This document shows, in pieces, positions 1 through 10,608 of a DNA stretch of 64,000 nt. The translations under genes were made by a program, and so were the position numbers. Source of the stretch: Pelagibacteraceae bacterium AG-426-E17. Its GTDB lineage: Bacteria > Pseudomonadota > Alphaproteobacteria > Pelagibacterales > Pelagibacteraceae. Location of the stretch: contig QCNP01000001.1 in the NCBI GenBank assembly GCA_003210095.1, positions 480,001-544,000 on the forward strand, in the 5' to 3' direction. The first letter of the stretch is position 1. Every line of letters begins with the position of its first letter. The notes under the pieces are model-generated. The model made no database searches. It was given only the letters and a program-made list of their open reading frames with translations, and was not told the DNA's origin.

Positions 1-1
1 T

Positions 2-316
2 AAAGAAAATCATTTTTTCTCAAGAATACATGTTAAGGATATATCTGAAATATTATATCTGTCTTTAGTAGACATAAAAAAAAATCAAATATTCAACCTT
101 GCAGACAATAAGCCTGCATCAAGCTTTGAGGTTACAAGTTATGCATCTAAATTATTAGGATGTGAGTTACCTACTAAAATTAATTTCGAAGACTTAGAGG
201 ATGGTGTTTTGAAAGATTTTTATAGAGATTCGAAAAAGGTTTCTAATGAAAAAGTAAAAAAAGAATTAAATTACGAGTTTATTTACCCATCATATAAAGA
301 GGGTTTAGCACTGTAA
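2..316 (+). CDS. SDR-family NAD(P)-dependent epimerase/oxidoreductase, C-terminal fragment
   Basis: The gene enters from the left edge, so only the last 104 residues are visible. The stretch FSRIHVKDI, then NLADNKPAS, then SNEKVKKELNY and YPSYKEGL matches the C-terminal substrate domain of atypical short-chain dehydrogenases of the YeeZ type, which act on sugars or related small molecules. The Rossmann fold and catalytic Tyr-x3-Lys lie outside the window, so the substrate cannot be judged. The stop codon (314-316) lies inside the convergent hydrolase gene, with 34 bases of tail-to-tail overlap. The family is fairly sure; the function is unknown. Confidence 0.78.
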   Translation, partial: KENHFFSRIHVKDISEILYLSLVDIKKNQIFNLADNKPASSFEVTSYASKLLGCELPTKINFEDLEDGVLKDFYRDSKKVSNEKVKKELNYEFIYPSYKEGLAL

Positions 317-1056
317 TCAATTATTTTGTTTATATAATTACTCAAAATTTTTAGGTCTCTAACTCTTGAAAGACTATGATCTCCATTTTTAATTTTTATA
401 AATTTCTTTTTTGAATTTGGGAATACTTTTAATATTTTTCTTGATAAACTTTGAGGAACCACTTTATCTTTTTCACCGTGAAGAAGATAAATTGGAAATT
501 TAGATTTGTTTTTTTTATTAAGAACCTTATTTTTTCGACCGTCTTTAATTATTTTTAAAGTAATTTTATATGAATAATCATCATTCTCTAAATTATAATA
601 TTTGTTTCTAAGGACTAAATTTTTATTTTTTTTGTTTAATTTTTTCCATATTAATCTGTCAAGAAATTCAGGTGCTGCCCCAATTCCTATAAAACCTATT
701 ATGTTTTCAAAATATTTAAGTTGGATTAATCCTAACCAAGCTCCCAGGCTAGATCCCACAATGATTATTTTTTTTTTTTTTAATTTTTTCTCAATAATAA
801 ATTTTACGTCGTTCGACCAACTAGTAATAGTACCTTTTTCAAACTTACCATAAGATTTACCATGACCAGAGTACTCAAGAGCCATGAAACCAATTTTTAT
901 TTTTTTGCAATATCTCAAAAGATATTCTGGTTTTTTTCCGTTTAAATCTGATTTCAAACCATGTAAAAAAACTAAAAAAATATTTGATTGGGAATTCTTA
1001 AATAGAACCCTTATTTTCTTGTTTGTTTTAAATTTTATAAATTTAAATTTAGTCAT
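283..1056 (-). CDS. alpha/beta hydrolase, ABHD10-like serine esterase
   Basis: A 257-residue alpha/beta hydrolase, probably a cytosolic esterase or thioesterase. The oxyanion HG is at residues 32-33, the nucleophile elbow GSSLG at 101-105 (Ser103), the acid in HGEKDKVVP (Asp197), and the base in NGDHSLS (His227), so the triad is intact. The pattern EYSGHGKS before the nucleophile resembles the ABHD10 group, known in animals as a depalmitoylase/glucuronide esterase; the bacterial substrate is unknown. A run of 14 A on the coding strand (768-781) encodes four lysines just before the nucleophile and makes the gene frameshift-prone. The last ten residues are encoded antisense to the neighbouring SDR gene. 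It diverges from the GT4 gene across 36 bases. Confidence 0.82.
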   Translation of the reverse strand: MTKFKFIKFKTNKKIRVLFKNSQSNIFLVFLHGLKSDLNGKKPEYLLRYCKKIKIGFMALEYSGHGKSYGKFEKGTITSWSNDVKFIIEKKLKKKKIIIVGSSLGAWLGLIQLKYFENIIGFIGIGAAPEFLDRLIWKKLNKKNKNLVLRNKYYNLENDDYSYKITLKIIKDGRKNKVLNKKNKSKFPIYLLHGEKDKVVPQSLSRKILKVFPNSKKKFIKIKNGDHSLSRVRDLKILSNYINKIIDYSAKPSLYDG

Positions 1057-1092
1057 AAAGAATTATAAAATATGATAATATATGAATATTAA

Positions 1093-2250
1093 ATGTCATC
1101 TAAATTAAAAGTTTTACAGGTAATACCAAGATTGGACTATGGGGGAGCTGAGATAGGATGTTATGATCTAGCACATTATCTTAGTGAACAAAAAAGCAAG
1201 TCTTATATTGCTACAAGTGGCGGTAAATTAATCAAATATATCAACAAAAAAAAAGTTAAATTATTTAAAACCCCTGTTCATAGCAAAAATCCAATATTAA
1301 TTTTTTTAAACATTTTTATTTTAACTTTAATAGTACTTTTCTATAGAATTAATATTATTCATGTTAGAAGTAGAGCACCTGCATGGTCATGCTATTTTGT
1401 TGCTAAAATTACTGGGTGTAAATTGGTTACAACATTTCATGGTACTTATAATTTTAACTCATCGTTGAAAAAATATTATAACTCAATTATGCTTAAATCA
1501 GATTGTGTAATTGCTGGATCAAATTTTATCTTCAAACATATTACAGAAAATTATTCCGAACATGTATCTAAAATAAAAAAATTTTTGGTAATATTTAGAG
1601 GAATCAATACAGAATATTATGATCCAAATAATATTAATAAAAAAGAGAGAGCTAAATTTTACTCTAAATTAAATATTGAATTTGGAAAAAAAATTATATT
1701 AATGCCTGGGCGTCTTACTGAGTGGAAAGGTCAAGAGTTGTTAATAGAATCTTTAAATATTCTTAAAACTAACTTTGGATACAAAAATTTTGTGGCTATT
1801 ATACTTGGGTCGGACCAAGGGAGGGATACATATAAAAAAAAATTATTAAGATTGGTTGAACAATATAGACTCAATAAAGATGTAATTTTTTTGGAACATG
1901 CAAACTCAATGCCAATAGCTTATAGCATAGCAAATGTAGTTGTATCAGCTTCAGTTGAGCCTGAGGCTTTCGGTAGAGTTTCAGTAGAGGCACAGTCAAT
2001 GAAAAAACCAATAATAGCAAGTGATATTGGTGGCTCTAAGGAGACTATTATTGATAACAGAACAGGCTTACTATTTAAGTCTGAAGATCCAAAATCTTTG
2101 TGTGAAAAAATTGATAATATATTTAGATCTGATGATACAACACTAAATGCGATGGGAAATAGTGGAAGAAAAAATGTTGAACAAAAATTTAATGTTGAAA
2201 AAATGTGTTTTTCAACTTATTCAGAATATAAAAAATTAATAAATGCCTAA
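1093..2250 (+). CDS. glycosyltransferase family 4 (GT-B fold)
   Basis: A 385-residue retaining glycosyltransferase, expected to add a sugar to a cell-surface glycan from a nucleotide sugar. The N-terminal acceptor domain starts with the glycine-rich loop IPRLDYGGAE (residues 11-20). The donor domain has MPGRLTEWKGQ (about 204-214) and the E-x7-E motif with Glu291 and Glu299 in PEAFGRVSVEA. A hydrophobic stretch at about 68-84 could be a membrane contact. The stop codon overlaps the thrS start by 8 bases, so the gene is probably translationally coupled to the translation operon although unrelated in function. The donor and acceptor cannot be read from the sequence. Confidence 0.88.
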   Translation: MSSKLKVLQVIPRLDYGGAEIGCYDLAHYLSEQKSKSYIATSGGKLIKYINKKKVKLFKTPVHSKNPILIFLNIFILTLIVLFYRINIIHVRSRAPAWSCYFVAKITGCKLVTTFHGTYNFNSSLKKYYNSIMLKSDCVIAGSNFIFKHITENYSEHVSKIKKFLVIFRGINTEYYDPNNINKKERAKFYSKLNIEFGKKIILMPGRLTEWKGQELLIESLNILKTNFGYKNFVAIILGSDQGRDTYKKKLLRLVEQYRLNKDVIFLEHANSMPIAYSIANVVVSASVEPEAFGRVSVEAQSMKKPIIASDIGGSKETIIDNRTGLLFKSEDPKSLCEKIDNIFRSDDTTLNAMGNSGRKNVEQKFNVEKMCFSTYSEYKKLINA

Positions 2251-4159
2251 TATAACGTTACCAGATGGAAAAAAGTTATCTTTCAGTGAAAAAGTAACTG
2301 GAACTATGATTGTAGAAAAAATTAGTAAGTCACTTGCTAAAGAGGCACTAATAATGAGTGTAAATGGTGATTTAAAAGATTTAAGTTTTGAAATAGAGAA
2401 CGATTCTGAAGTAAAAATTTTAACATCCAAAGATAACGACGGTTTGGATACCATAAGACATGACACTGCACATATTTTAGCAATGGCTGTGCAGGAATTA
2501 TTTCCAGGGACACAAGTTACGATCGGCCCAACAATTGAAAATGGGTTCTATTACGATTTTTCTAGAAAGGAGCCTTTTACTGAGTCAGATCTAAAAAAAA
2601 TAGAGGTTAAGATGTCAGAAATAGTTGATAGGAACGAAACTACTCATAGAGAGGTTTGGGAAAGAGATAAAGCAATTTCTCATTTTAAAAAAATGGGTGA
2701 AAACTACAAAGCAGAAATTATTCAAGATATTCCGAAAAATGAGGAGATATCGATTTATTTTCACGGAAAATGGCATGATCTTTGTAGAGGCCCACATCTT
2801 CCCTCAACAGGCAAGATAGGTAAAAATTTTAAATTAACGAAAGTTGCCGGAGCTTATTGGAGAGGAGACTCAAAAAATGAAATGTTGCAAAGAATTTACG
2901 GAACATCTTGGGCATCAAAAAAAGACTTAGAAGATTATTTAAAAAGACTTGAGGAAGCAGAAAAAAGAGATCACAGAAAATTAGGAAAAGAAATGGATTT
3001 ATTTCATTTTAGAGAAGAAAGTCCGGGTGCAGTATTTTGGCATGAAAAAGGATGGAACTTATTTCAAAAACTAGTCAATTACATGAGAAAAAAGCAACAA
3101 GATGCAGGTTACAAAGAAATAAATACTCCTGAGATATTAGATAGGTCATTATGGGAAAAATCTGGACATTGGGAAAAATTCGGCGCTCACATGTACACTT
3201 CACAAACTCCAGATGAAAAGATTTTTGCAGTGAAACCAATGAATTGTCCTGGCTGTGTTCAAGTATTTAATCAAGGGTTAAAAAGCTATAGAGATCTTCC
3301 ACTTAAAATGTCAGAGTTTGGAAAAGTTCATAGATATGAACCATCTGGAGCGTTGCACGGTTTATTAAGAGTAAGAGCTTTCACACAAGATGATGCACAT
3401 ATTTTTTGTACCGAGGATCAAATAACAGAGCAATCTCTTTCTATAACAAACCTGATTTTAGAAATATACAAGGATTTAGGTTTCGAAAATGTTATTTTGA
3501 AGTACTCTGATAGACCTGATCTTAGAGTGGGTAGCGATGAGGTTTGGGATAAATCTGAAAAGGCTTTACTCAAAGCTGTAAAAGAAACTAAATTAGATTA
3601 TAGCATTAATAAAGGTGAAGGTGCTTTTTATGGACCAAAAATAGAATTTGTATTAAGAGATGCAATTGGTAGAGATTGGCAATGTGGTACCTTACAAGTA
3701 GATCTTAATTTGCCAGAGAGATTGGGTGCATCATATGTTGAAAAAGATGGCTCCAAAAAAGTCCCTGTTATGTTACATCGTGCATTATTTGGATCACTAG
3801 AGAGATTCATTGGAATATTAATTGAAAATTATTCAGGAAAACTTCCATTTTGGATTAGCCCTTTACAAACTGTTGTAATACCAGTTTCAGACGAATTCGA
3901 TGATTATTCTAAGAAAGTTAATAAGCAGTTAATCGATGCCGGTTTTTCGTCAGAGGTAGATCTTAAAAACCATAATTTGAATTATAAAATTAGAGATCAT
4001 TCTTTATCAAAAGTCCCAATTTTACTTATTTGTGGAAAAAAAGAAGTTGACTCCAATAGTGTAACTATTAGAAGATTGGATTCTAAAAAACAGGAAAATA
4101 TAGAATTGAAAAAGTTTATAACTACCCACCAAGCTTTAAATAAAGCTCCATCTTTATAA
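2243..4159 (+). CDS. thrS: threonyl-tRNA synthetase
   Basis: Charges tRNA-Thr in the cytosol. The 638 residues match the usual full-length bacterial enzyme: TGS domain (about 1-62), editing domain with His73, His77, Cys181 and His185 (the HxxxH and CxxxH pairs that clear Ser-tRNA-Thr), class II catalytic core, and C-terminal anticodon-binding domain from about 535. The catalytic zinc ligands are all present: Cys335 in MNCPGC, His386 in DDAHIF and His512 in MLHRALFGS. The ATG lies inside the end of the GT4 gene. It is followed without a gap by infC, the widespread thrS-infC-rpmI-rplT order. Nothing is missing. Confidence 0.98.
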   Translation: MPNITLPDGKKLSFSEKVTGTMIVEKISKSLAKEALIMSVNGDLKDLSFEIENDSEVKILTSKDNDGLDTIRHDTAHILAMAVQELFPGTQVTIGPTIENGFYYDFSRKEPFTESDLKKIEVKMSEIVDRNETTHREVWERDKAISHFKKMGENYKAEIIQDIPKNEEISIYFHGKWHDLCRGPHLPSTGKIGKNFKLTKVAGAYWRGDSKNEMLQRIYGTSWASKKDLEDYLKRLEEAEKRDHRKLGKEMDLFHFREESPGAVFWHEKGWNLFQKLVNYMRKKQQDAGYKEINTPEILDRSLWEKSGHWEKFGAHMYTSQTPDEKIFAVKPMNCPGCVQVFNQGLKSYRDLPLKMSEFGKVHRYEPSGALHGLLRVRAFTQDDAHIFCTEDQITEQSLSITNLILEIYKDLGFENVILKYSDRPDLRVGSDEVWDKSEKALLKAVKETKLDYSINKGEGAFYGPKIEFVLRDAIGRDWQCGTLQVDLNLPERLGASYVEKDGSKKVPVMLHRALFGSLERFIGILIENYSGKLPFWISPLQTVVIPVSDEFDDYSKKVNKQLIDAGFSSEVDLKNHNLNYKIRDHSLSKVPILLICGKKEVDSNSVTIRRLDSKKQENIELKKFITTHQALNKAPSL

Positions 4160-4705
4160 GTGCCGGATTTTAAACAAAATTACTTTCAAAGAAGGACCAA
4201 ACATAAAGGGCCAAGATCCAACAATAGAATTGTCTCTAATGAAGTACAAGTTATTTCAAGTGATGGGAAAAATTTAGGAATATTAAATACTCAAGAAGCA
4301 ATAACAATTGCTAAAAATGAGGGCTTAGATTTGATCGAAATAGCTCAGAACGCTAAGCCGCCAGTATGTAAAATAATGGACATGGGAAAATATAAATATG
4401 ATGCTCAAAAGAAAGCAAACAAGGCAAAAAAAAAACAAAAGAAAATTGAAATTAAAGAAATTAAACTTAGGCCTGTAACAGAAATTCATGATTATACTTT
4501 TAAAATTAAAAATGCACAAAAGTTTCTTTCTAAAGGTGACAAAGTAAAATTTACTATAAAATTTAAGGGTAGAGAATTACAACATTCAAATTTAGGTGAT
4601 GAATTAATGCAAAAGATAAAAACAGATATGGAAAAACTTGGAAAAGTCGAACTCCAACCAAAATTTGATGGCAAACAGATGATCATGATAATACAGCCTA
4701 TTTAA
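4160..4705 (+). CDS. infC: translation initiation factor IF-3
   Basis: Binds the 30S subunit, prevents premature 50S joining and checks the start codon. 181 residues with the N-terminal domain opening RSNNRIVSNEVQVIS, a very lysine-rich linker (about 77-100) and the C-terminal domain with EIKLRPVTEIHDY and FKGREL. The chosen start is a GTG immediately after the thrS stop, with no Shine-Dalgarno sequence, so it probably relies on reinitiation. In Escherichia coli infC starts with AUU and IF-3 represses its own translation through that weak start; GTG here would not give the same strong discrimination. Rules for SAR11 are not known to me. Confidence 0.97.
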   Translation: MPDFKQNYFQRRTKHKGPRSNNRIVSNEVQVISSDGKNLGILNTQEAITIAKNEGLDLIEIAQNAKPPVCKIMDMGKYKYDAQKKANKAKKKQKKIEIKEIKLRPVTEIHDYTFKIKNAQKFLSKGDKVKFTIKFKGRELQHSNLGDELMQKIKTDMEKLGKVELQPKFDGKQMIMIIQPI

Positions 4706-4752
4706 TAAATATCTTGTAAATTTATTATTATCTTTGTATAACCCTCGCACTT

Positions 4753-4959
4753 ATGCCAAAATTAAAAACAAAAAGTTCAGCAAAAAAAAGATTTAAAATT
4801 TCTGCAAGAGGAAAAGTGATAATGCCTCAAGCTGGTAAAAGGCATGGAATGATTAAAAGAACAAATTCACAAATAAGGAAACAAAGAGGCACAACTGTAA
4901 TGTCAAAACAGGATGGAAAAATTGTTAAATCATATATGCCTTATAATTTGAGAGGGTAA
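4753..4959 (+). CDS. rpmI: 50S ribosomal protein L35
   Basis: A 68-residue basic ribosomal protein of the large subunit. It opens with [20 protein letters not shown], the classic bL35 N-terminus, and continues with the KRHGM and RKQRGT segments. It sits 47 bases after infC and 3 bases before rplT, the standard order of this operon. The infC-rpmI gap is AT-rich and could hold a leader element for L20 autoregulation as in other bacteria, but I see no convincing structure in it. Confidence 0.97.
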   Translation: MPKLKTKSSAKKRFKISARGKVIMPQAGKRHGMIKRTNSQIRKQRGTTVMSKQDGKIVKSYMPYNLRG

Positions 4960-4962
4960 AAA

Positions 4963-5319
4963 ATGGCGAGAGTTAAAAGAGGAGTTACCAGTAGAGCTAA
5001 ACATAAAAAAGTTTTAAAAGCTGTCAAGGGTCAATGGGGCAGAAGAAAAAATACTATCAGAGTAGCTAGACAGGCTATGGAAAAATCTATGCAGTATGCA
5101 TATAGAGATAGGAGAAATAAGAAAAGAGAGTTCAAATCATTATGGATACAAAGAATTAATGCTGGAGTTAGATTAGAGGGTTTAACTTATTCCAGATTTA
5201 TTTATGCCCTGAATAAGTCAGGTATAAAAATTGACAGAAAGATACTTGCAGAAATAGCTTATGATAATCCAGAAGCTTTCAAATCTATTGTTAAAAAAGC
5301 ACAAGCTGCACTTAAATAA
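4963..5319 (+). CDS. rplT: 50S ribosomal protein L20
   Basis: A 118-residue large-subunit protein that nucleates early 50S assembly by binding 23S rRNA. It starts [18 protein letters not shown] and carries the long basic N-terminal helix, then the globular part with [15 protein letters not shown] purine-rich GAGGG lies a few bases before the ATG and overlaps the end of rpmI, so the two genes are probably co-translated. In other bacteria L20 represses this operon by binding mRNA; whether that applies here is not visible. Confidence 0.98.
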   Translation: MARVKRGVTSRAKHKKVLKAVKGQWGRRKNTIRVARQAMEKSMQYAYRDRRNKKREFKSLWIQRINAGVRLEGLTYSRFIYALNKSGIKIDRKILAEIAYDNPEAFKSIVKKAQAALK

Positions 5320-5356
5320 TCTTTGGTATTGTTTTTATTTGTTTAAGAAATAATCT

Positions 5357-6430
5357 GTGAATATGTCAGATTTTGAAAAAAAAATATCAGAGTTCAAAAA
5401 TATACTTGGCCAAACACAAGATGCTAAATTAATAGAGACACTTAAAACAGAAATTTTTGGCAAGAATGGATTAATCAATCATGAGTTTAAAAAAATTGGA
5501 TCTTTATCACCAGAGGAAAAGAAAATCTTTGCCTCTACTATAAATAAATCTAAACAAGAACTCCAAGACATAATTAGACATAAAGAAAATGAGGTATTAA
5601 ACAAAAACTTAAACGAAAAACTGGAAAAAGAAAAAGTAGATGTCACTTTACCCGAGAAAGAATTTAAAATAGGAAAAATTCATCCAGTTTCGCAAGTGAT
5701 AGATGAAATTTCATGTATATTTTCAGAAATTGGCTTTTCAGTAGAAGAAGGACCGGATGTAGAGAATGACTATAATAATTTTACAGCCCTAAATACACCT
5801 GAAAATCATCCAGCTAAAGATATGCACGATACTTTTTATTTAGATAAAGATATGAAAACATTATTAAGGACACATACATCTCCAGTTCAGGTACGAACTA
5901 TGTTAAAAGGAAAACCTCCATTCAAAATTATTGCCCCCGGAAGAACATATAGAAGTGATAGCGACCAAACACACACACCAATGTTTCATCAATTAGAGGG
6001 ACTACATATTGATAGGAATATAAATATGGGGCATTTAAAAGGATGTCTAAATTATTTTATAAAAGAGTTTTTTGAGATCAAAAAAATTAAAATGAGATTT
6101 AGACCAAGTCATTTTCCATTTACAGAACCATCCGCAGAAGTTGACATAGGTTATAAAATCGAAAATAACAAAATAATTATAGGCGAAGGTGACAGATGGC
6201 TTGAAATACTAGGGTGTGGCATGGTCCATCCAAATGTTTTAAAAAATTGTAAAGTCGACACTAAAATATACCAAGGTTTTGCTTTTGGAATAGGCATAGA
6301 TAGACTAGCAATGTTAAAATATGGAATTAATGATCTTAGATCTTTTTTTGAGTGTGATTATAGATGGTTAAATTATTACGGCTTTGATCCACTAGATGTA
6401 CCTACGAACTATAGAGGTTTAAGTAGATGA
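5357..6430 (+). CDS. pheS: phenylalanyl-tRNA synthetase alpha subunit
   Basis: Catalytic subunit of the alpha2-beta2 synthetase that charges tRNA-Phe. 357 residues: an N-terminal coiled coil (about 1-85) that contacts tRNA-Phe, then the class II core with [15 protein letters not shown] (motif 1 region), [16 protein letters not shown] (about 212-217) and the motif 3 region [13 protein letters not shown]. Two starts are possible: GTG at 5357 or ATG at 5363, two codons later. The ATG is at least as likely. It overlaps pheT by 4 bases (ATGA), which favours equal subunit output. Confidence 0.97.
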   Translation: MNMSDFEKKISEFKNILGQTQDAKLIETLKTEIFGKNGLINHEFKKIGSLSPEEKKIFASTINKSKQELQDIIRHKENEVLNKNLNEKLEKEKVDVTLPEKEFKIGKIHPVSQVIDEISCIFSEIGFSVEEGPDVENDYNNFTALNTPENHPAKDMHDTFYLDKDMKTLLRTHTSPVQVRTMLKGKPPFKIIAPGRTYRSDSDQTHTPMFHQLEGLHIDRNINMGHLKGCLNYFIKEFFEIKKIKMRFRPSHFPFTEPSAEVDIGYKIENNKIIIGEGDRWLEILGCGMVHPNVLKNCKVDTKIYQGFAFGIGIDRLAMLKYGINDLRSFFECDYRWLNYYGFDPLDVPTNYRGLSR

Positions 6431-8799
6431 AGTTTACTAAGGACTGGCTAGATATTCATTTGAAAACTAAAAAAAAAGAATCTCAAATTATAAATAAATT
6501 AAATAGTATTGGTTTAGAGGTTGAAAAAGTAGAACCTATAAAAAATGAATTAAGTAATTTCATAATTGCAAAAATTATTAAAGCTAACAAGCACCCTAAT
6601 GCAGACAGACTAAAACTTTGTGAGGTTGAAATTGATGGCAATAAATCAGTTAATGTTGTATGTGGAGCAGCTAATGCTAAAGAAGGTCTTTTAACAATTT
6701 ATGCTCCTCCAGGATCAGTAATTCCAAAAAGTGGAATGAAATTAGAAGTTTCAAAAATAAGGGGTGAAACATCTTATGGGATGCTTTGCTCAGAGGCAGA
6801 ACTAAAGTTATCAGATGAAAGCGAAGGGATTATTGAATTAAATAGTAAATTTAATTCCAGAATTGGAAAACCTTATTTTAATAATTCAGACAAGAATAAT
6901 GTAATCGAATTATCTGTAACACCAAACAGACCTGATTGTCTAGGGGTACGTGGTATAGCAAGGGACTTAGCTGCTTGTGATTATGGAGATTTGAAAGATT
7001 ATAAAAAAATTAAATTTGATAAAAAAATCAAACATAATCTTAAAGTAAAAATTGAAAAGGATAAAAATCAAGCATGTTATATATTTGGAAGTTGCATAAT
7101 AAGAAATATAAAAAATATAGAAAGTCCTGGTTGGCTAAAAAATAGAATTTTAGCTTTAGGTTTAAGACCAATTTCTGCAGTCGTAGACATTACAAATTAT
7201 GTTATGTTTGATTTAAATAGACCCCTCCATGCATATGATTTAAATAAAATAAAAAATAAAATTATTGTAAGAAACTCTAAGAAAGGTGAGAGTTTTAAGG
7301 CACTAGACAATAATAGCTATAGATTAGATGAAAATATGTGCGTCATAGCTGACGATGAGGGACCCTTAGGATTGGGTGGTATAATCGGTGGTACTAGATC
7401 TGGAACAGAAATAAATAGTGAAAATATTTTACTAGAATCAGCTTATTTTGATCCTGAGTTAACAAGAAAAACTGCAAAAAAATTAGACATCCATAGCGAT
7501 GCAAAGTTTCGTTTTGAAAGAGGTATAGATCCAAATTCTGTCCAATTAGGACTTGAAGCAGCGGCTGAATTGATAACCAGCATATGTGGTGGGGAGGCTT
7601 CAAAATTAGACATACAACAAAATAGAAAGTTTAAATCTTTAGAATTTAATTTTGATCCAAATTTAGTAAGTAAAATTGTTGGAATAAAAGTCAAATCAAA
7701 TCAAATATATAAGATTTTAACTAAATTAGGTTTCACACTAAAAAAGAAGGGAAAGAACTTTATCGTTAAAGTCCCAACATGGAGACCAGATATATTTGCA
7801 GAAATTGATTTAGTAGAGGAAGTGATAAGAATTATGGGATTAGAAAACATTAAATCAATTGAGCCTGAAAAGAAAAGAATTAAACCAACACTTAATTTTT
7901 ATCAAAAACATTTCCACTTAGCACAAAGATCTGTAGCTTCTAAAGGTTATTTTGAAACTGTGACATGGTCTTTTACAGATGAAAATTTGAACAATAGTTT
8001 TAAAGAAGAAATAGATACTATAAAAATAGTTAACCCGATTAGTTCTGATTTAAATGTTCTAAGAAATTCTTTATTTCCAAATTTAATATTTTATATGAAA
8101 AAAAATTCTAAAAGAGGTTTCGACAACCAGTCTCTTTTTGAGATTGGGCCTGTATTTATAGGAAAAAAACCTGGTGAGCAAATTACATTAGTTTGTGGTC
8201 TAAAAACACAAATTAATAGTGAGGGAAAATTAGAACAACTAGACGTTTTTGAAATAAAAAAGGATTTAATTCAAACACTAACTGAATTAGGAATCGATAA
8301 AAATGAATATAAAATTCAGGACAAAACCCCTAGTTATTATCACCCAGGTATATCTGGGTCTGTATTTTCAAAAAAATACAATTTGTTATTAGGTTATTTT
8401 GGTGAGCTACATCCTAAAATTGTTAAAAAGTCTTTTGGTTTTGAGATATTTTTAGAAAATATTGTTGAGTATAAAAGTAGAACTAAAAAAGTAAAAGAGA
8501 GCTTAAATTTTTCAGATTATCAAAAATCAGATAGAGACTTTGCATTTATAGTTGATAAAAATTTAAGAGCTCAGAATTTATTAGAGGTTATCTCAAGTGT
8601 TGATAAATCATTGATAAAAGATGTGAATATTTTTGATGTTTATGAAGGTGAAAATATCCCCTCTGGGAAAAAATCAATTGCTTTGAAGGTAACAATTCAA
8701 TCTGACCATAAAACTTTAAATGAAAATGATTTAACAGATATTTCAAAAAAAATAATAAATTCTGTTGAAGACAAAATCGATGCTAAATTAAGGTCTTAA
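6427..8799 (+). CDS. pheT: phenylalanyl-tRNA synthetase beta subunit
   Basis: Structural, tRNA-binding and editing partner of PheS. 790 residues, full length: N-terminal start [12 protein letters not shown], the EMAP-like tRNA-binding domain (about 40-150, with [12 protein letters not shown] and VVCGAANA), the B3/B4 editing domain (about 215-390, with [11 protein letters not shown] and HAYDL), the B5 domain, the degenerate catalytic-like domain and the C-terminal anticodon-binding FDX-ACB domain (about 695-790, opening [13 protein letters not shown]). The start overlaps the pheS stop and the stop abuts lepA. Confidence 0.97.
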   Translation: MKFTKDWLDIHLKTKKKESQIINKLNSIGLEVEKVEPIKNELSNFIIAKIIKANKHPNADRLKLCEVEIDGNKSVNVVCGAANAKEGLLTIYAPPGSVIPKSGMKLEVSKIRGETSYGMLCSEAELKLSDESEGIIELNSKFNSRIGKPYFNNSDKNNVIELSVTPNRPDCLGVRGIARDLAACDYGDLKDYKKIKFDKKIKHNLKVKIEKDKNQACYIFGSCIIRNIKNIESPGWLKNRILALGLRPISAVVDITNYVMFDLNRPLHAYDLNKIKNKIIVRNSKKGESFKALDNNSYRLDENMCVIADDEGPLGLGGIIGGTRSGTEINSENILLESAYFDPELTRKTAKKLDIHSDAKFRFERGIDPNSVQLGLEAAAELITSICGGEASKLDIQQNRKFKSLEFNFDPNLVSKIVGIKVKSNQIYKILTKLGFTLKKKGKNFIVKVPTWRPDIFAEIDLVEEVIRIMGLENIKSIEPEKKRIKPTLNFYQKHFHLAQRSVASKGYFETVTWSFTDENLNNSFKEEIDTIKIVNPISSDLNVLRNSLFPNLIFYMKKNSKRGFDNQSLFEIGPVFIGKKPGEQITLVCGLKTQINSEGKLEQLDVFEIKKDLIQTLTELGIDKNEYKIQDKTPSYYHPGISGSVFSKKYNLLLGYFGELHPKIVKKSFGFEIFLENIVEYKSRTKKVKESLNFSDYQKSDRDFAFIVDKNLRAQNLLEVISSVDKSLIKDVNIFDVYEGENIPSGKKSIALKVTIQSDHKTLNENDLTDISKKIINSVEDKIDAKLRS

Positions 8800-10608
8800 A
8801 TGTCCAACCTAGATAATATAAGAAATTTTGCAATTATTGCCCATATAGATCATGGTAAGTCCACAATTGCTGACAGAATAATACAATTATGCGGCGGATT
8901 AACAGAACGAGAAATGAAAGAGCAAGTATTAGACTCAATGGATATAGAAAGAGAAAGAGGAATAACAATCAAAGCACAAACTGTGAAACTTAAATATAAA
9001 TCTAAAGATGGCAAAGATTATATTTTAAACATAATTGATACTCCTGGGCATGTCGATTTTAGTTATGAAGTAAGTAGGTCCTTATATGCTTGTGAGGGAT
9101 CTATATTAATTGTAGATAGTACTCAAGGAGTAGAAGCTCAAACATTGGCAAATGTATATCAAGCATTAGATACTAACCATGAAATTATTCCAATTTTAAA
9201 TAAAATCGATTTGCCTGCATCAGATCTTGACAGAACAAAAAAACAAATTGAGGACGTTATTGGTATCGAAACTTCAAATTCAATTTCGTGTTCAGGTAAA
9301 ACTGGTGAGGGTATAGGAGAGATACTAGAGCAAATAATTTCCGTTTTACCATCTCCAAAGGGAAATAAAAATGAGAATTTAAAATGCTTACTAGTTGATA
9401 GTTGGTATGATTCTTATTTAGGAGTAATTATTCTAGTTAGAGTAATTGATGGTAAAATAAAAAAAAATATGAAAATTCGAATGATGTCGTCTAACAGAGA
9501 ATACGATGTAGAAAAAGTTGGAGTGTTTACTCCCAAGCCAACTGACATTGAAGAGCTAAATTCTGGGGAAATTGGATTTATAATAACTGGAATAAAAAAT
9601 TTATCTGAGACAAAAGTTGGAGACACAATTTGCGACTCATTAAATCCAATTAAAGAGGCTTTGCCAGGGTTTAAACCTAGTAAACCAGTTGTATTTTGTG
9701 GTTTATTTCCTGTAGACAGTTCTGAATACCAAAAGTTAAAAGACGGTCTTGCAAAACTAAAATTGAATGATGCAAGTTTTTCATACGATCCTGAGGCATC
9801 TTCAGCTTTAGGGCTTGGTTTTAGATGTGGTTTTTTAGGTTTGTTACATTTAGAAATTATAATAGAGAGACTTGAAAGAGAATTTGATATCAATTTATTA
9901 ACAACCACACCAGGTGTTGTTTACAAAGTTCACCTTAATGATGGTAAAATTTTGAATTTACAGAATCCTTCAAATTTACCGGATCCAACATTAATTAAAA
10001 TGATTGAAGAACCCTGGATAAAGGCAACAATAATTACACCAGATCAATATTTAGGCGCGATTATGAAATTGTGCCAAGGTAAAAGAGGTATTCAAAAAAA
10101 TTTAAATTATTCAGGAAATAGAGCTGTAATTAATTACGAAATTCCACTAAACGAAGTAGTCTTTGATTTTAATGACAGATTAAAATCTATGACCAGTGGT
10201 TATGCTAGTTTTGATTATGAAATTATTGGTCATAGAGAGGGAGATTTAGTCAAGTTAGGAATATTGGTAAATTCTGAACCTGTAGATGCTCTAGCAATGA
10301 TGGTTCATAAGGATTTTGCTCAACCAATTGGTAGAGAGGTATGCGAAAAATTGAAAGACTTAATACCTAGACATAATTTTATGATACCAATACAGGCAGC
10401 AATTGGAGGCAAAATAATAGCAAGGGAAACAATTAAAGGTTTCAAAAAAGATGTATTAACCAAAATTCATGGTGGAGGAGCACTTGATAGAAAAAGAAAG
10501 TTATTAGAGAAACAAAAAAAAGGTAAAGCTAGAGCAAAACAATTTGGTCGTGTTGAAATTCCGCAGGAGGCTTTTATAGGTGTTTTGAAAATAAATAAGG
10601 AGAGATAG
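8800..10608 (+). CDS. lepA: elongation factor 4 (LepA), ribosome-associated GTPase
   Basis: A translational GTPase that acts on ribosomes during stress or subunit biogenesis. 602 residues, the usual length. G1 is AHIDHGKST (about 14-22), the switch II region is [12 protein letters not shown], and the G4 motif is NKID. EF-G-like domains follow, then the LepA-specific C-terminal domain ending with [16 protein letters not shown] and IPQEAF. The ATG follows the pheT stop directly. The downstream GT17 gene starts immediately after its stop and has an AGGAGAG Shine-Dalgarno sequence inside the end of lepA. Confidence 0.98.
   Translation: MSNLDNIRNFAIIAHIDHGKSTIADRIIQLCGGLTEREMKEQVLDSMDIERERGITIKAQTVKLKYKSKDGKDYILNIIDTPGHVDFSYEVSRSLYACEGSILIVDSTQGVEAQTLANVYQALDTNHEIIPILNKIDLPASDLDRTKKQIEDVIGIETSNSISCSGKTGEGIGEILEQIISVLPSPKGNKNENLKCLLVDSWYDSYLGVIILVRVIDGKIKKNMKIRMMSSNREYDVEKVGVFTPKPTDIEELNSGEIGFIITGIKNLSETKVGDTICDSLNPIKEALPGFKPSKPVVFCGLFPVDSSEYQKLKDGLAKLKLNDASFSYDPEASSALGLGFRCGFLGLLHLEIIIERLEREFDINLLTTTPGVVYKVHLNDGKILNLQNPSNLPDPTLIKMIEEPWIKATIITPDQYLGAIMKLCQGKRGIQKNLNYSGNRAVINYEIPLNEVVFDFNDRLKSMTSGYASFDYEIIGHREGDLVKLGILVNSEPVDALAMMVHKDFAQPIGREVCEKLKDLIPRHNFMIPIQAAIGGKIIARETIKGFKKDVLTKIHGGGALDRKRKLLEKQKKGKARAKQFGRVEIPQEAFIGVLKINKER

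Noticed and set aside
9414..9908. 164-codon open frame on the minus strand inside lepA
   Set aside because: It lies entirely antisense to a conserved gene and its translation has no recognisable domain; long antisense frames are common in AT-rich coding sequence of this codon usage.
10599..10606. GGAGAGAT before the GT17 gene equals the start of tRNA-Ser (16216-16223), a possible att-like repeat around the glycan block
   Set aside because: Eight bases only, and the left copy is a Shine-Dalgarno sequence at the correct distance from an ATG. Coincidence is more likely, and the tRNA 3' end, the usual att site, is not repeated.
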